Below, one piece after another: positions 8,534-15,721 of a stretch of 64,000 bases of DNA (position 1 is its first letter; each line of letters starts with the position of its first letter). Below the pieces are notes generated by a model. It was given only the letters and a program-made list of their open reading frames with translations, was not told the DNA's origin and did not search any database. This stretch comes from an uncultured Treponema sp. (lineage in GTDB: Bacteria; Spirochaetota; Spirochaetia; Treponematales; Treponemataceae): positions 94,853-158,852 of the forward strand of contig NZ_CAMHSK010000004.1 in the NCBI RefSeq assembly GCF_946187725.1, written 5' to 3'. The translations under genes were made by a program, and so were the position numbers.

Positions 8534-9787
8534 ATGAAAAAACATCTCTTTTCGGTCTTAGCATTTCTTTCAATCTCTTCGATTTTTGCCGTTCCGTCCA
8601 TTAATCCAGGCGATTTGCCCGTTGGATTTGCTTCAGTTGCGCCTAAAAACGAAACTGGCATTACCGTAAGCACAAAACAGGAGCTTGTTTCTGCATTGGC
8701 AAAAGGCGGTCTGATTTATCTAAACGGAACGATTGATGTTTCTGAAGGCTGTCTTCCGAATGAAGCTGGCGGAAGTACGCCCGCACTTGATTCCTTTGTC
8801 AAAGAAAACACGAACGGCGCGTATAAGACATATTCTGAATTTCAAGCGGCTTATGCTGCCGGGTGCAAATCTTCCACAAAAGATAACTCTTCAAGTTCAC
8901 CGGAATCCAAACTGGGCTCAACTTTATGGAAATTAAACAAAGCGTACGGTGTAAAAATCAAGCTGAACTTAAAATCGGACACAACTCTTATCGGTCTAAA
9001 CGATGCTGTCATAAAAGGCGGTACAATTCAGATTTCTTCTGTCTCCAATGTCATAGTCCGTAACATCACGATTCAGGATGGCTATGACCCTTTCCCGCAC
9101 CACGAAAAGAACGACGGATTCAATGCACAATGGGATAATATTGCAATAATCGGCTCAAAAAATGTCTGGATAGACCATTGTACGCTCGAGGATACGATGC
9201 TTTATAAGAATGTGACCATTTCGGGCGGTGGCAAGGAAAAATGGCAGACTTACGACGGTCTTTGCGACATCACCAAAGGCTCTTCAAATGTAGTCGTATC
9301 GTACTGTTTTTTCAAAAATCACGACAAAACGATGCTCATAGGAAACAGCACATCTGACACGGGAAGCAGCATAACTGTTCATCACAACAGATTTCTTAAC
9401 TGCGGCCAGCGGCTTCCAATGGCGGCTCTTGCAAATATGCACATATTCAACAACAGCTACGAGCGCGACAAAAACGCTTATTATAAGCAGAATGCCAGCA
9501 TAGCCCTTCGCGGAGCAAACTACACGGTCATCGCTGAGAACAATTATTTTGGCGGAGGCGTGGGGTACTGCATTACATCTTCTGACGGAAGCAAAGGCAA
9601 ATGCTATATAAGCGGAAATGTTTTCAAATCGCGAAGTGAAGGAAGCAAATCCGTAAGCACACAGTCAGCAAAACCGTTCACACCAGATTACGACTACAGG
9701 CTTGATGAAGCGAAGGATATTCCTGCGATTCTTGAAAGTGAAGCTGGAAGCGGTGCTACCGTGATTTTTGACGGAAAAGATATGTAA
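8534..9787 (+). CDS. Secreted pectate lyase, polysaccharide lyase family 1
   Basis: 417 residues with a signal peptide (Lys-Lys, hydrophobic core, cleavage likely after SSIFA). The right-handed beta-helix region carries the PL1 signature NVWIDHCTLED near residue 212 and VSYCFFKNHDKTMLIG. PL1 enzymes cleave polygalacturonate by beta-elimination with calcium. The RxPxxR block near residue 292 reads RLPMAA: the first Arg, the expected catalytic base, is present but the second is Ala. A Ser/Lys-rich insertion lies around residues 113-130. AGGAA precedes the ATG. It suggests a plant-polysaccharide-rich habitat. Family sure; activity likely. Confidence 0.92.
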   Translation: MKKHLFSVLAFLSISSIFAVPSINPGDLPVGFASVAPKNETGITVSTKQELVSALAKGGLIYLNGTIDVSEGCLPNEAGGSTPALDSFVKENTNGAYKTYSEFQAAYAAGCKSSTKDNSSSSPESKLGSTLWKLNKAYGVKIKLNLKSDTTLIGLNDAVIKGGTIQISSVSNVIVRNITIQDGYDPFPHHEKNDGFNAQWDNIAIIGSKNVWIDHCTLEDTMLYKNVTISGGGKEKWQTYDGLCDITKGSSNVVVSYCFFKNHDKTMLIGNSTSDTGSSITVHHNRFLNCGQRLPMAALANMHIFNNSYERDKNAYYKQNASIALRGANYTVIAENNYFGGGVGYCITSSDGSKGKCYISGNVFKSRSEGSKSVSTQSAKPFTPDYDYRLDEAKDIPAILESEAGSGATVIFDGKDM

Positions 9788-9853
9788 ATTTTGTCGGAAA
9801 AGTAAAAAAAACATAAAATTTGAAAAAAAATGCAAATTTTTTGAAAAAAAGAC

Positions 9854-9881
9854 TTGCATTTCTACAGAAGTGTGCTATCCT
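9854..9881 (+). promoter_or_regulatory. Promoter of the candidate structured RNA
   Basis: TTGCAT (9854-9859), 16-base spacer, TATCCT (9876-9881). A start near 9889 would give an RNA of about 200 bases ending at the terminator at 10059-10090. Confidence 0.45.
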
Positions 9882-9938
9882 AAAGATGTAGTGAGGAGCG
9901 AGATGAGGACGCACACCTGCTGCACGAAAGGAGGCGTA

Positions 9939-9983
9939 ATGCAATTTCCGACAAAAAGGCCTGACTCCTTGGGGGTCTCGTGA
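9939..9983 (+). CDS. Possible small peptide within the structured RNA
   Basis: Fourteen codons, MQFPTKRPDSLGVS, starting four bases after AGGAGG. The spacing is shorter than ideal. No amino-acid run suggests an attenuator. The coding region overlaps a stable hairpin, so this may be chance inside a structured RNA. Confidence 0.25.
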   Translation: MQFPTKRPDSLGVS

Positions 9984-10058
9984 TTACATTCAACTCCACC
10001 TGCGGTTATGCAGGAACTAATAAAATGCCCGTCAATTCATTGATTCGAGGCAAACTAT

Positions 10059-10090
10059 AAACCTCCATAAGCTGGAGGTTTTCTTTTTTT
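10059..10090 (+). terminator. Strong intrinsic terminator
   Basis: Nine-pair stem AAACCTCCA/TGGAGGTTT with a five-base loop, followed by TTTTCTTTTTTT. It ends the candidate RNA and separates it from the pyrE unit. Confidence 0.8.
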
Positions 10091-10114
10091 AAACGGTGTC
10101 AACGGTGAGCGCTG

Positions 10115-10214
10115 GGAGCCTCGCCGTAAGGCGTTCTGGAGTGAGCGTAGCGAGCGGAAGAATGGAGCGAAAGCGGAAAGGCGTACATAGCGACGGCGAA
10201 GCCGGCACCGCCTG
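10115..10214 (+). repeat. Family A GC-rich dispersed repeat, copy 1
   Basis: Contains GCCGTAAGGCGTTC, GTGAGCGTAGCGAGCGGAAG, AATGGAGCG and AAAGCGGAAAGGCG, then CATAGCGACG. The same ordered blocks recur at 22916, 24196, 32610 and, inverted, 42324. It is intergenic and clearly richer in GC than its flanks. Confidence 0.75.
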
Positions 10215-10237
10215 TTTCTTATTTTCTGAGTTTTCGC

Positions 10238-10243
10238 TATAAT
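10238..10243 (+). promoter_or_regulatory. -10 element of the pyrE leader
   Basis: TATAAT ends seven bases before the ATG of a ten-codon micro-ORF at 10251, so transcription should start at or just before that ATG. The -35 (TTTCTT at 10215) is poor. Confidence 0.5.
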
Positions 10244-10250
10244 CATTTCT

Positions 10251-10283
10251 ATGGAACAGTACAAAAAAGAATTTGTACTTTGA
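10251..10283 (+). CDS. Leaderless micro-ORF in the pyrE leader
   Basis: Ten codons, MEQYKKEFVL, then TGA. The ATG is seven bases after a perfect TATAAT. The frame covers hairpin A (10258-10279) entirely and its stop lies in the 5' arm of hairpin B (10275-10314). A ribosome translating it would open A and sit on B. This geometry suggests leader-peptide-type control of pyrE, but is inference. Confidence 0.4.
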   Translation: MEQYKKEFVL

Positions 10284-10360
10284 TGAAAAATCCTCCTGAT
10301 TTTTCACAAAGTACCGAGAAACTTTGTTTCTCTTTGTCTGTGGTGCACATCCGTGTGCAC
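10258..10360 (+). promoter_or_regulatory. pyrE leader with alternative hairpins
   Basis: Hairpin A: AGTACAAA/TTTGTACT (10258-10279). Hairpin B: GTACTTTG plus TGAAAAATC pairing with GATTTTTCA plus CAAAGTAC (10275-10314), a 17-pair stem with one bulged A at 10283. A and B share 10275-10279 and cannot form together. Hairpin C: GAGAAAC/GTTTCTC (10316-10332). Hairpin D: GTGCACA/TGTGCAC with a UCCG (UNCG-type) loop (10343-10360). No terminator-like T-run follows, so any control would more likely act on translation, RNA stability or pausing. Confidence 0.6.
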
Positions 10361-10387
10361 AATGTTTTCAAAATGGGGATATTTAAA

Positions 10388-11074
10388 ATGGAAGCTTACA
10401 AAGAAGAGTTTATTAGATTCATGGTTGAGTGCTCGGTTCTAAAATTTGGTTCATTCACGCTCAAAAGCGGCCGTCAGTCTCCGTTTTTTATGAACGCGGG
10501 GGCATATGTTACAGGAAGTCAGCTCAAGCGTTTGGGTGAATATTATGCCAAGGCAATTCACGACAATTTCGGTGATGAAATCGATGTGTTTTTCGGACCA
10601 GCATACAAGGGTATTCCTCTTGCAGTCGTGACGGCTGTGGCTTATTCAGAACTTTACGGCAAGGAAATCAAGTATTGCTCAGACCGAAAAGAAGAAAAAG
10701 ATCATGGTGCCGACAAAGGTGCGCTTCTCGGTTACAAAATTCAGGATGGAGACCGGGTTGTGATTATTGAGGATGTCACGACTTCTGGCAAATCTATAGA
10801 AGAAACTTATCCAAAAATCAAAACCCAAGAAACGAAAGAGGGCGGAATCAAAATCGTGGGTGAGATTGTGAGTTTGAACCGCATGGAAAAGGCTCCTGAT
10901 TCAGAAAAAGCCGCACTCGATGTGATTTCTGAAAAATACGGTTTCCCGGCACGCGCAATCGTGAGCATGGCCGATGTCGTTGAGGCACTTTACACGAACG
11001 GCGACAAAAAAATTATCACTGATGAGATAAAGGCCGAAATCGATAAATATTACGAGATTTATGGTGCAAAATAA
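10388..11074 (+). CDS. pyrE: Orotate phosphoribosyltransferase
   Basis: 228 residues. Converts orotate and PRPP to orotidine 5'-phosphate in pyrimidine synthesis. Seen: LKSGRQSPFFMNAG near the N-terminus, the FGPAYKGIPLA block, catalytic-loop region EKDHGADKG, and the PRPP motif VVIIEDVTTSGKS. I chose ATG 10388, with GGGGAT upstream; an in-frame ATG five codons earlier (10373) is possible, and the open frame extends to 10280. It is preceded by an elaborate hairpin leader and followed by a bidirectional terminator, so it is monocistronic. Confidence 0.95.
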   Translation: MEAYKEEFIRFMVECSVLKFGSFTLKSGRQSPFFMNAGAYVTGSQLKRLGEYYAKAIHDNFGDEIDVFFGPAYKGIPLAVVTAVAYSELYGKEIKYCSDRKEEKDHGADKGALLGYKIQDGDRVVIIEDVTTSGKSIEETYPKIKTQETKEGGIKIVGEIVSLNRMEKAPDSEKAALDVISEKYGFPARAIVSMADVVEALYTNGDKKIITDEIKAEIDKYYEIYGAK

Positions 11075-11100
11075 CGAGGCTTCGAACGCCTCTAATGAAA

Positions 11101-11136
11101 AAGGGCTGCTGCATGATACAGTAGCCCTTTGTTTTT
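11101..11136. terminator. Bidirectional intrinsic terminator
   Basis: Stem AAGGGCTGCTG/CAGTAGCCCTT (one mismatch or wobble) with a seven-base loop, flanked by TTTGTTTTT on the plus strand and a T-run on the minus strand. It ends pyrE on the plus strand and the UPF0225-rlmB operon on the minus strand. Confidence 0.85.
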
Positions 11137-11560
11137 ATACACCTTCAAGTACTTCAAAAGTGTCGTCTTCTTTTTCGGGTTCTGGAGTGACAGGTGGCTG
11201 GTCAAAAAGATATGCGTACGGCTCTTTGATTTTATCGACAAAACCGCTTGTGATTTTGATTTTGCCTTCGCCTAAATCGCGCACGAAAAACACGATGTTA
11301 AGGCTTTTGATGCGGGTGATTTTTTTGTTTTCTTCGGTGTAGGTTTCTTCAACCTGAACATTATCGTCCTCTTTGTAAAATCGGCGCCATGTTCCAAGCT
11401 GCAATTTAAAGAAATCAATGGCTGTTGAATAAGACATTTGTGAGGTGTCGATTTTGTTTATTCGTTCAAGAATTTCGTTCGAATCTTCACTTGGCTTGAC
11501 TTTTTTGATATCGCCGCGAGTCCACGATTCTTCGGTTTTATTAGTCGTAATGTGAAACAT
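11135..11560 (-). CDS. Hypothetical protein
   Basis: 141 residues, no signal or membrane segment, mixed charge. The middle part (TAIDFFKLQLGTWRRFYKEDD) precedes beta-rich sequence, and the tail is acidic and Pro-rich (PPVTPEPEKEDD). I do not recognise a family. AGGAGG before the ATG and a 3-base gap from the UPF0016 gene show it is the last gene of the operon running from 13528. The stop touches the bidirectional terminator. Confidence 0.75.
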   Translation of the reverse strand: MFHITTNKTEESWTRGDIKKVKPSEDSNEILERINKIDTSQMSYSTAIDFFKLQLGTWRRFYKEDDNVQVEETYTEENKKITRIKSLNIVFFVRDLGEGKIKITSGFVDKIKEPYAYLFDQPPVTPEPEKEDDTFEVLEGV

Positions 11561-11563
11561 AAA

Positions 11564-12247
11564 TCATCCTCCTCTTTTTTTGTTCTTAATCAAGATTATA
11601 GCACAAATCAGGATAAAAACAAACGCGACGCTGCAAATTACAGGCACGGTATATTGGACTAAGTTCATGCTGTTTATTGTGTCAAACAGATTTACGAAAC
11701 CGAAGACCGCGAACACTGCAAAAGCGAGAAGATTGAAAAAACGGTCGGGCGTTTTCCCATGTAGAAAATGACCAACACACAGACCGATTATGTCAGCAAA
11801 CAAAAGCGCAAGAGATGATGAAAGCCAGATTACAATGGCATTTGCGTTGAGACCGTTCGTTGCGCCAAAGGTGATTGCCGTAAGTTGTGTTTTATCACCG
11901 AATTCTGCAATGAAGAAAATACAGAAAACCGCGAGAGGTGCGAATTTAATTTTGCTGCCCGAAGATTCTTCTTCATCTTCTTCTTTTAAGAGGGAAGTGA
12001 TTGAAAAGTAAAAGAATGCCAGACATGCAATGAGTTTTACAATCCAGATGTGAGTGCTCAAAAATTCGTTTAGGAGACCGCCTGCGAGAACTGCAAGTGC
12101 GTTGAGCAAAAGGATTGATAAAGTTGTGCCAATAAGAATGTCGCGGACTTTATACTTTGATGCAAGTGCAATCAAAAGAAGCTGGGTTTTGTCACCCATT
12201 TCCGCGACAAACACGGCAAGAAAAACCGTAAAAAAAAGGGAAAGCAT
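11564..12247 (-). CDS. UPF0016/GDT1 family cation transporter
   Basis: 227 residues, about six membrane helices in two homologous halves. Each half carries the family signature ExGDKTQ: AEMGDKTQLLLIALAS near residue 15 and AEFGDKTQLTAITFGA near residue 120. Members (TMEM165/Gdt1, bacterial MneA-like) move Mn2+ or Ca2+ across membranes, and manganese export is the likeliest bacterial role. An acidic loop (KEEDEEESSG) joins the halves. It sits 3 bases after rlmB, so it is co-transcribed; the metabolic link is not obvious. Confidence 0.93.
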   Translation of the reverse strand: MLSLFFTVFLAVFVAEMGDKTQLLLIALASKYKVRDILIGTTLSILLLNALAVLAGGLLNEFLSTHIWIVKLIACLAFFYFSITSLLKEEDEEESSGSKIKFAPLAVFCIFFIAEFGDKTQLTAITFGATNGLNANAIVIWLSSSLALLFADIIGLCVGHFLHGKTPDRFFNLLAFAVFAVFGFVNLFDTINSMNLVQYTVPVICSVAFVFILICAIILIKNKKRGG

Positions 12248-12250
12248 TTA

Positions 12251-13027
12251 TTAGAGACCTTGCCTGTATCTTTCGTAAAGTAGTACGCCTGTGGCGACCG
12301 AAACATTCAGACTGTCGATTTTACCGCAGGTCGGAATTGAGACGATTGAATCGCACTGTTCTTCCAAAAGACGGCTGATCCCTGTGCCCTCGCTGCCCAT
12401 GACAATACAGGTTTTTGCAGGGAAGGTGAGGTTCTGAACGGATTCTCCGCCTGCATCAGCTCCGTAAATCCAGAAATTTGCTTCCTTGATTTTTTGAACT
12501 GCACGATTTAAGTTTTTGACTACGGCGAAAGGCACATAGGCACTCGCACCTGCAGAACTTCGCGCGATAATTTCGTTCTCGCTTACATTGCCAACACTGT
12601 TTCTTTGCGGCATGACCACGAGATTTACGCCGAACTGGTCGCATGAGCGTAAAATTGCGCCGATGTTGTGCGGGTCGGTGATTGAATCAAGCACGAGGAT
12701 TGTTGAGCGTTTTTCTGAAAGATTGCTCTGTGCAATCCATGTGTCGAAGTTGACTTCGTTAAGACGGCTTTCTGCTACATTTTCATCAACAAGTACGATT
12801 CCCCGGTGATCACGGGCGACTTCGTTTAATCCCTGAACAAGTGAATCGAGGAATTTGCCGTCAACCTGAGTGCATGGAAGACCTGCAGTGTGAGCAACAT
12901 CGAGAATCTTTTTTACGCGTGGGCCGATTTTTGAATAATAAAGAGAAAGACCGCTGATTTCACCTGATTCACAGGCAGAGCGGGCTTTTTCTTCGATTGC
13001 ATGAAATCCTGTAATAACTTGTTTCAT
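12251..13027 (-). CDS. rlmB: 23S rRNA 2'-O-ribose methyltransferase, TrmH/RlmB type
   Basis: 258 residues: N-terminal RNA-binding substrate domain and a C-terminal SPOUT domain with the three family motifs: LDSITDPHNIGAILRSC, IVMGSEGTGIS and IPTCGKIDSLNVSVATGVLLYE. RlmB methylates the ribose of a conserved guanosine (E. coli G2251) in the ribosomal P loop. TrmH-family relatives with other rRNA targets cannot be excluded from sequence alone. The start codon directly follows the stop of the UPF0225 gene. Confidence 0.92.
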   Translation of the reverse strand: MKQVITGFHAIEEKARSACESGEISGLSLYYSKIGPRVKKILDVAHTAGLPCTQVDGKFLDSLVQGLNEVARDHRGIVLVDENVAESRLNEVNFDTWIAQSNLSEKRSTILVLDSITDPHNIGAILRSCDQFGVNLVVMPQRNSVGNVSENEIIARSSAGASAYVPFAVVKNLNRAVQKIKEANFWIYGADAGGESVQNLTFPAKTCIVMGSEGTGISRLLEEQCDSIVSIPTCGKIDSLNVSVATGVLLYERYRQGL

Positions 13028-13528
13028 TTATCTTCCGCAGCATTTTTTGTATTTTTTGCCGCTTCCGCATGGACACGGATCATTTCGACCGACTTTTGCA
13101 CCTTCACGGACAACTGTCATCGGTTTAACTGAACCTACTGAGTAAAGCCAGTCACCGTTTACTTTTTTGAAGTAACCGACTTCGTGATGGATGTCACGCA
13201 ATCCGCCTTTATCGGTGTATGTAGCTTCAAATTCTACAATGCCTTCTTCATCGCTTTCGGTACCCTTTTCGGTGCGCAGGATTTTGAGGCCGTGCCAGGT
13301 TGAATTTTTTGCCCAGTCTTCAGTTGCCTTTCGGTCAATTTCAGCAATTTTTTCGCCCTCTTCGCAAGAGTTGATGATGAAATCGATTTCCTGTTTTACA
13401 TAAGATGTGTAGCGTGCACGCATCAATGCTTCTGCTGTTGCCGCTTTTGAAGTTCCTTTGATGATTGGCTCACAACATTCGCCATAAGTTTTTCCAGAGC
13501 CACAAGGACATAAATCTTTTTCTGCCAT
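13028..13528 (-). CDS. UPF0225 (YchJ-like) SEC-C protein
   Basis: 166 residues with a zinc-binding SEC-C motif at each end: [13 protein letters not shown] near residue 7 and [13 protein letters not shown] at the C-terminus. The central region ([18 protein letters not shown] and the later WLYSVG) is typical of the YchJ family. Role unknown; SEC-C modules bind zinc and appear in SecA and nucleic-acid-associated proteins. First gene of the tight operon to 11135. TATAAT and GGAA lie in the 48-base gap from the Rrf2 gene, so it may have its own promoter. Confidence 0.92.
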   Translation of the reverse strand: MAEKDLCPCGSGKTYGECCEPIIKGTSKAATAEALMRARYTSYVKQEIDFIINSCEEGEKIAEIDRKATEDWAKNSTWHGLKILRTEKGTESDEEGIVEFEATYTDKGGLRDIHHEVGYFKKVNGDWLYSVGSVKPMTVVREGAKVGRNDPCPCGSGKKYKKCCGR

Positions 13529-13576
13529 TTTTGTTTTCCTATATAAAGTTGAAAGTCCGACTATTATAATGAATTT

Positions 13577-13981
13577 CTATTTTTTCATCAAATCCCGTAT
13601 GGTCACGGAATCGAGATAGCCTTCAATCAGTTCATCGAGTTTTGTCCACATTCCGATTGTGCGACATTCTGCCTTTTTGGGGCAAAGTTCAGCACCTGTT
13701 TCGAGACAAGCAACTGGCGCGAGAGTGCCTTCGGTGAGACGCAGAATTTCACCGACATGGTAATCTTCTGGTGCTCTGTTCAGCTTGTATCCGCCGCCCT
13801 TACCGTGAACACCGTCAACAAAACCGTTTTTTGAGAGCAAAGTCATAATCGACTCGATGTATTTTTGTGAAATATCCTGTCGTTCTGCAACATCTTTGAG
13901 CGGAATTCGTGCTTCATCTGAATGTTCCGCCAAATCAATCAAAACCCGGAGGGCATAACGCCCGCGTGTAGAAACAATCAT
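13577..13981 (-). CDS. Rrf2 family regulator, IscR-like
   Basis: 134 residues. N-terminal winged helix (STRGRYALRVLIDLAEH, IPLKDVAERQDISQKYIESIM, GKGGGYKLNR) and three Cys at 92, 100 and 106, spaced almost as the Fe-S ligands Cys92/98/104 of IscR. Rrf2 proteins sense Fe-S status, redox, NO or cysteine and bind palindromes with ATACC/GGTAT ends. A candidate site of that kind lies at the promoter of the sulfhydrylase gene (40299-40321), so this protein is a plausible regulator there. GAGG precedes the ATG. Confidence 0.92.
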   Translation of the reverse strand: MIVSTRGRYALRVLIDLAEHSDEARIPLKDVAERQDISQKYIESIMTLLSKNGFVDGVHGKGGGYKLNRAPEDYHVGEILRLTEGTLAPVACLETGAELCPKKAECRTIGMWTKLDELIEGYLDSVTIRDLMKK

Positions 13982-14071
13982 AAAAACCTCGTTAAAGTGC
14001 AGGTGCCCAAAAAATGCGCTCGCTTTGAGACTAACGCTTTAAGAACACCATCCGTAAAAATCTTTCAACCT

Positions 14072-14101
14072 AGTATAACACAAGGTTTGATTAAATGACA
14101 A
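14072..14101 (-). promoter_or_regulatory. Promoter of the Rrf2 gene
   Basis: On the minus strand: TTGTCA (14096-14101), 18-base spacer, TATACT (14072-14077). Both hexamers match consensus at five of six bases. It leaves a leader of about 85 bases. The -10 region reads ATACTAGG, an octamer also found in the 40272 promoter spacer. Confidence 0.6.
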
Positions 14102-14190
14102 TGGAAAAGACAGCCTGCCAGACTGATTCGCGTCGTATTTTCTTTTCCGCCGTAATTGCTTATAAGACGATTTTATGATATTTTCTTTAT

Positions 14191-15663
14191 ATGTGCGACA
14201 ATGATTTATTTAGCCCGGAAGAAGATAAACTCCGTGATGAATGTGGTGTGGTAGGTATTTTCCAGAACGCAAAGACTTCCACTGACGAAAATGGCAAGGA
14301 AGTTCAGGAGCCTTATTCTGCAAAGCACTTTAACGCGGTTCAGCAGGTTTATTACGCTTTGTATGCCTTGCAGCATCGCGGTCAGGACAGTGCGGGAATC
14401 GCCGTCAGCGATGGAACTGCTGAAGGCAAAATGCGTGTCCACAAGGGCATGGGTGATGTCGCCAGTGTTTTTAAGACAGAACATCTAGAAAGCCTTACAG
14501 GGCGCATGGCTGTTGGTCATGTGCGCTATGCTACCGCCGGAAGCTGCACAATCGAAAACGCACAGCCGATGGTTCAGACTTCAAAACTCGGCACAATCGC
14601 CGTGGCACATAACGGCCAGTTAATCAATTACGAACAGCTTCGTGAAATGCTTGAAGACGCTGGCTGCACTTTCCAATCAACCAGCGACACAGAAGTAATC
14701 GTAAAGCTGATTGCTCGTTCATATAAAAAGGGATTGGAACGGGCGCTTACTGATACAATCCAGATGATTAAAGGCAGTTTCGCACTTGCCGTCATGACGG
14801 ACAAATGCCTGATTGGTGCAAGAGACCCCAACGGAATCCGCCCATTGTGTCTTGGTCAGACCGAAAAAGGCTGGATTCTTGCAAGTGAGTCATGTGCAAT
14901 CGATGCAGTGAACGGCACTTTTGTTCGCGACATCAATCCTGGTGAAATCGTAATCATCAATGACGACGGCGTTCTTTCTTTTGAATTCGGTGAACGCACA
15001 AGCAAACGCACTTGTATCTTTGAATATGTTTATTTTGCACGCCCTGACAGCGTGATTGATGGAATCCCTGTTCAGCAGGCACGATATGCTCTGGGTGCTC
15101 AGCTCGCAAAAGAAAGCGGAGTTCCTGCCGATGTCGTTGTCGGCGTTCCTGATTCAGGTTTGGGAGCCGCAATGGGCTATGCAAAAGAAAGCGGAATTCC
15201 TTACGCTACAGGAATCATCAAAAATAAGTATATAGGAAGAACTTTTATCGCTCCGACTCAGCGGGAACGCGAGAACATGGTCTTCGTAAAATTGAACGCA
15301 GTTCCCTGTGATGTCAAAGGCAAACGAGTCATAATCATTGACGACTCAATCGTCCGGGGCACCACATCAAAGCGTCTCGTACAGATTTTGCGCCGCGCTG
15401 GTGCGACCGAAGTTCATTTCAGAATCTCATCTCCACCAGTCAAATTCCCGTGCTATTTCGGAATCAACACGCCTACGCGCGATGAACTCATTTCCGCACA
15501 GCATGACACCGAAGAAATCCGTAAGATGATTGGTGCAGATTCGCTCGCATTCCTTTCACCTGATGGATTGATGGAAGCCTGCAAGAGCGTTAATCCCGAA
15601 AGCTACGGATTCTGCAAGGGCTGTTTTATGGGCGAATACCCAATGGCATGCCCAGAAAATTAA
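14191..15663 (+). CDS. purF: Amidophosphoribosyltransferase
   Basis: 490 residues. First committed enzyme of purine synthesis: PRPP plus glutamine to phosphoribosylamine. The catalytic Cys18 follows a 17-residue propeptide ending RDE and begins CGVVGIF. Other glutaminase landmarks are ALQHRGQDSAGIA and VGHVRYATAG. The PRPP motif IIIDDSIVRGTTS is near residue 385. Cys in RTCIFEYVYF, FPCYFGI and CKGC fit Bacillus-type 4Fe-4S ligands. It contrasts with the Cys-less paralogue at 5420-6853. A TATGAT 11 bases before the ATG suggests a very short leader. It reads toward rnhA, 58 bases on. Confidence 0.96.
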   Translation: MCDNDLFSPEEDKLRDECGVVGIFQNAKTSTDENGKEVQEPYSAKHFNAVQQVYYALYALQHRGQDSAGIAVSDGTAEGKMRVHKGMGDVASVFKTEHLESLTGRMAVGHVRYATAGSCTIENAQPMVQTSKLGTIAVAHNGQLINYEQLREMLEDAGCTFQSTSDTEVIVKLIARSYKKGLERALTDTIQMIKGSFALAVMTDKCLIGARDPNGIRPLCLGQTEKGWILASESCAIDAVNGTFVRDINPGEIVIINDDGVLSFEFGERTSKRTCIFEYVYFARPDSVIDGIPVQQARYALGAQLAKESGVPADVVVGVPDSGLGAAMGYAKESGIPYATGIIKNKYIGRTFIAPTQRERENMVFVKLNAVPCDVKGKRVIIIDDSIVRGTTSKRLVQILRRAGATEVHFRISSPPVKFPCYFGINTPTRDELISAQHDTEEIRKMIGADSLAFLSPDGLMEACKSVNPESYGFCKGCFMGEYPMACPEN

Positions 15664-15684
15664 ATTCTGCATCTTTGCGGAACC

Positions 15685-15714
15685 TCGACATCATCAGTCT
15701 TTTTAAGATATACT
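15685..15714 (+). promoter_or_regulatory. Promoter for leaderless rnhA
   Basis: TCGACA (15685-15690), 18-base spacer, TATACT (15709-15714), then seven bases to the ATG at 15722. No Shine-Dalgarno sequence. Confidence 0.6.
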
Positions 15715-15721
15715 TCTCTCC

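Larger units (their letters stand above)
9889..10090 (+). ncRNA. Candidate structured RNA of unknown class
   Basis: A GC-richer stretch inside an AT-rich gap, framed by a promoter-like pair and a strong intrinsic terminator. Internal hairpins are visible: GACTCC/GGGGTC with a three-base loop (9962-9976), CCTGC/GCAGG around 10003-10018, AAGGAG pairing with CTCCTT, and CGAGAT pairing with GTCTCG. I could not match it to tmRNA, RNase P RNA, SRP RNA or a known riboswitch core. It contains a 14-codon frame (9939-9983) behind a perfect AGGAGG. It could be a regulatory RNA, a divergent 6S RNA, or a peptide-encoding mRNA. Confidence 0.5.

Noticed and set aside
9768..9983. 71-codon plus-strand reading frame rich in Lys/Phe/Cys
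   Set aside because: It begins inside the pectate lyase end and runs through poly-A sequence and the candidate RNA promoter; composition is that of AT-rich non-coding DNA. Only its last 14 codons have a ribosome binding site and are listed separately.
9889..10090. tmRNA, RNase P RNA, SRP RNA or a common riboswitch
   Set aside because: The diagnostic cores (tRNA-like 3' end, GGAAGGAAGCAG-like SRP loop, RNase P conserved helices, TPP/SAM/cobalamin/ZTP cores) were not found. 6S RNA remains possible but lacks a clear long closing stem.
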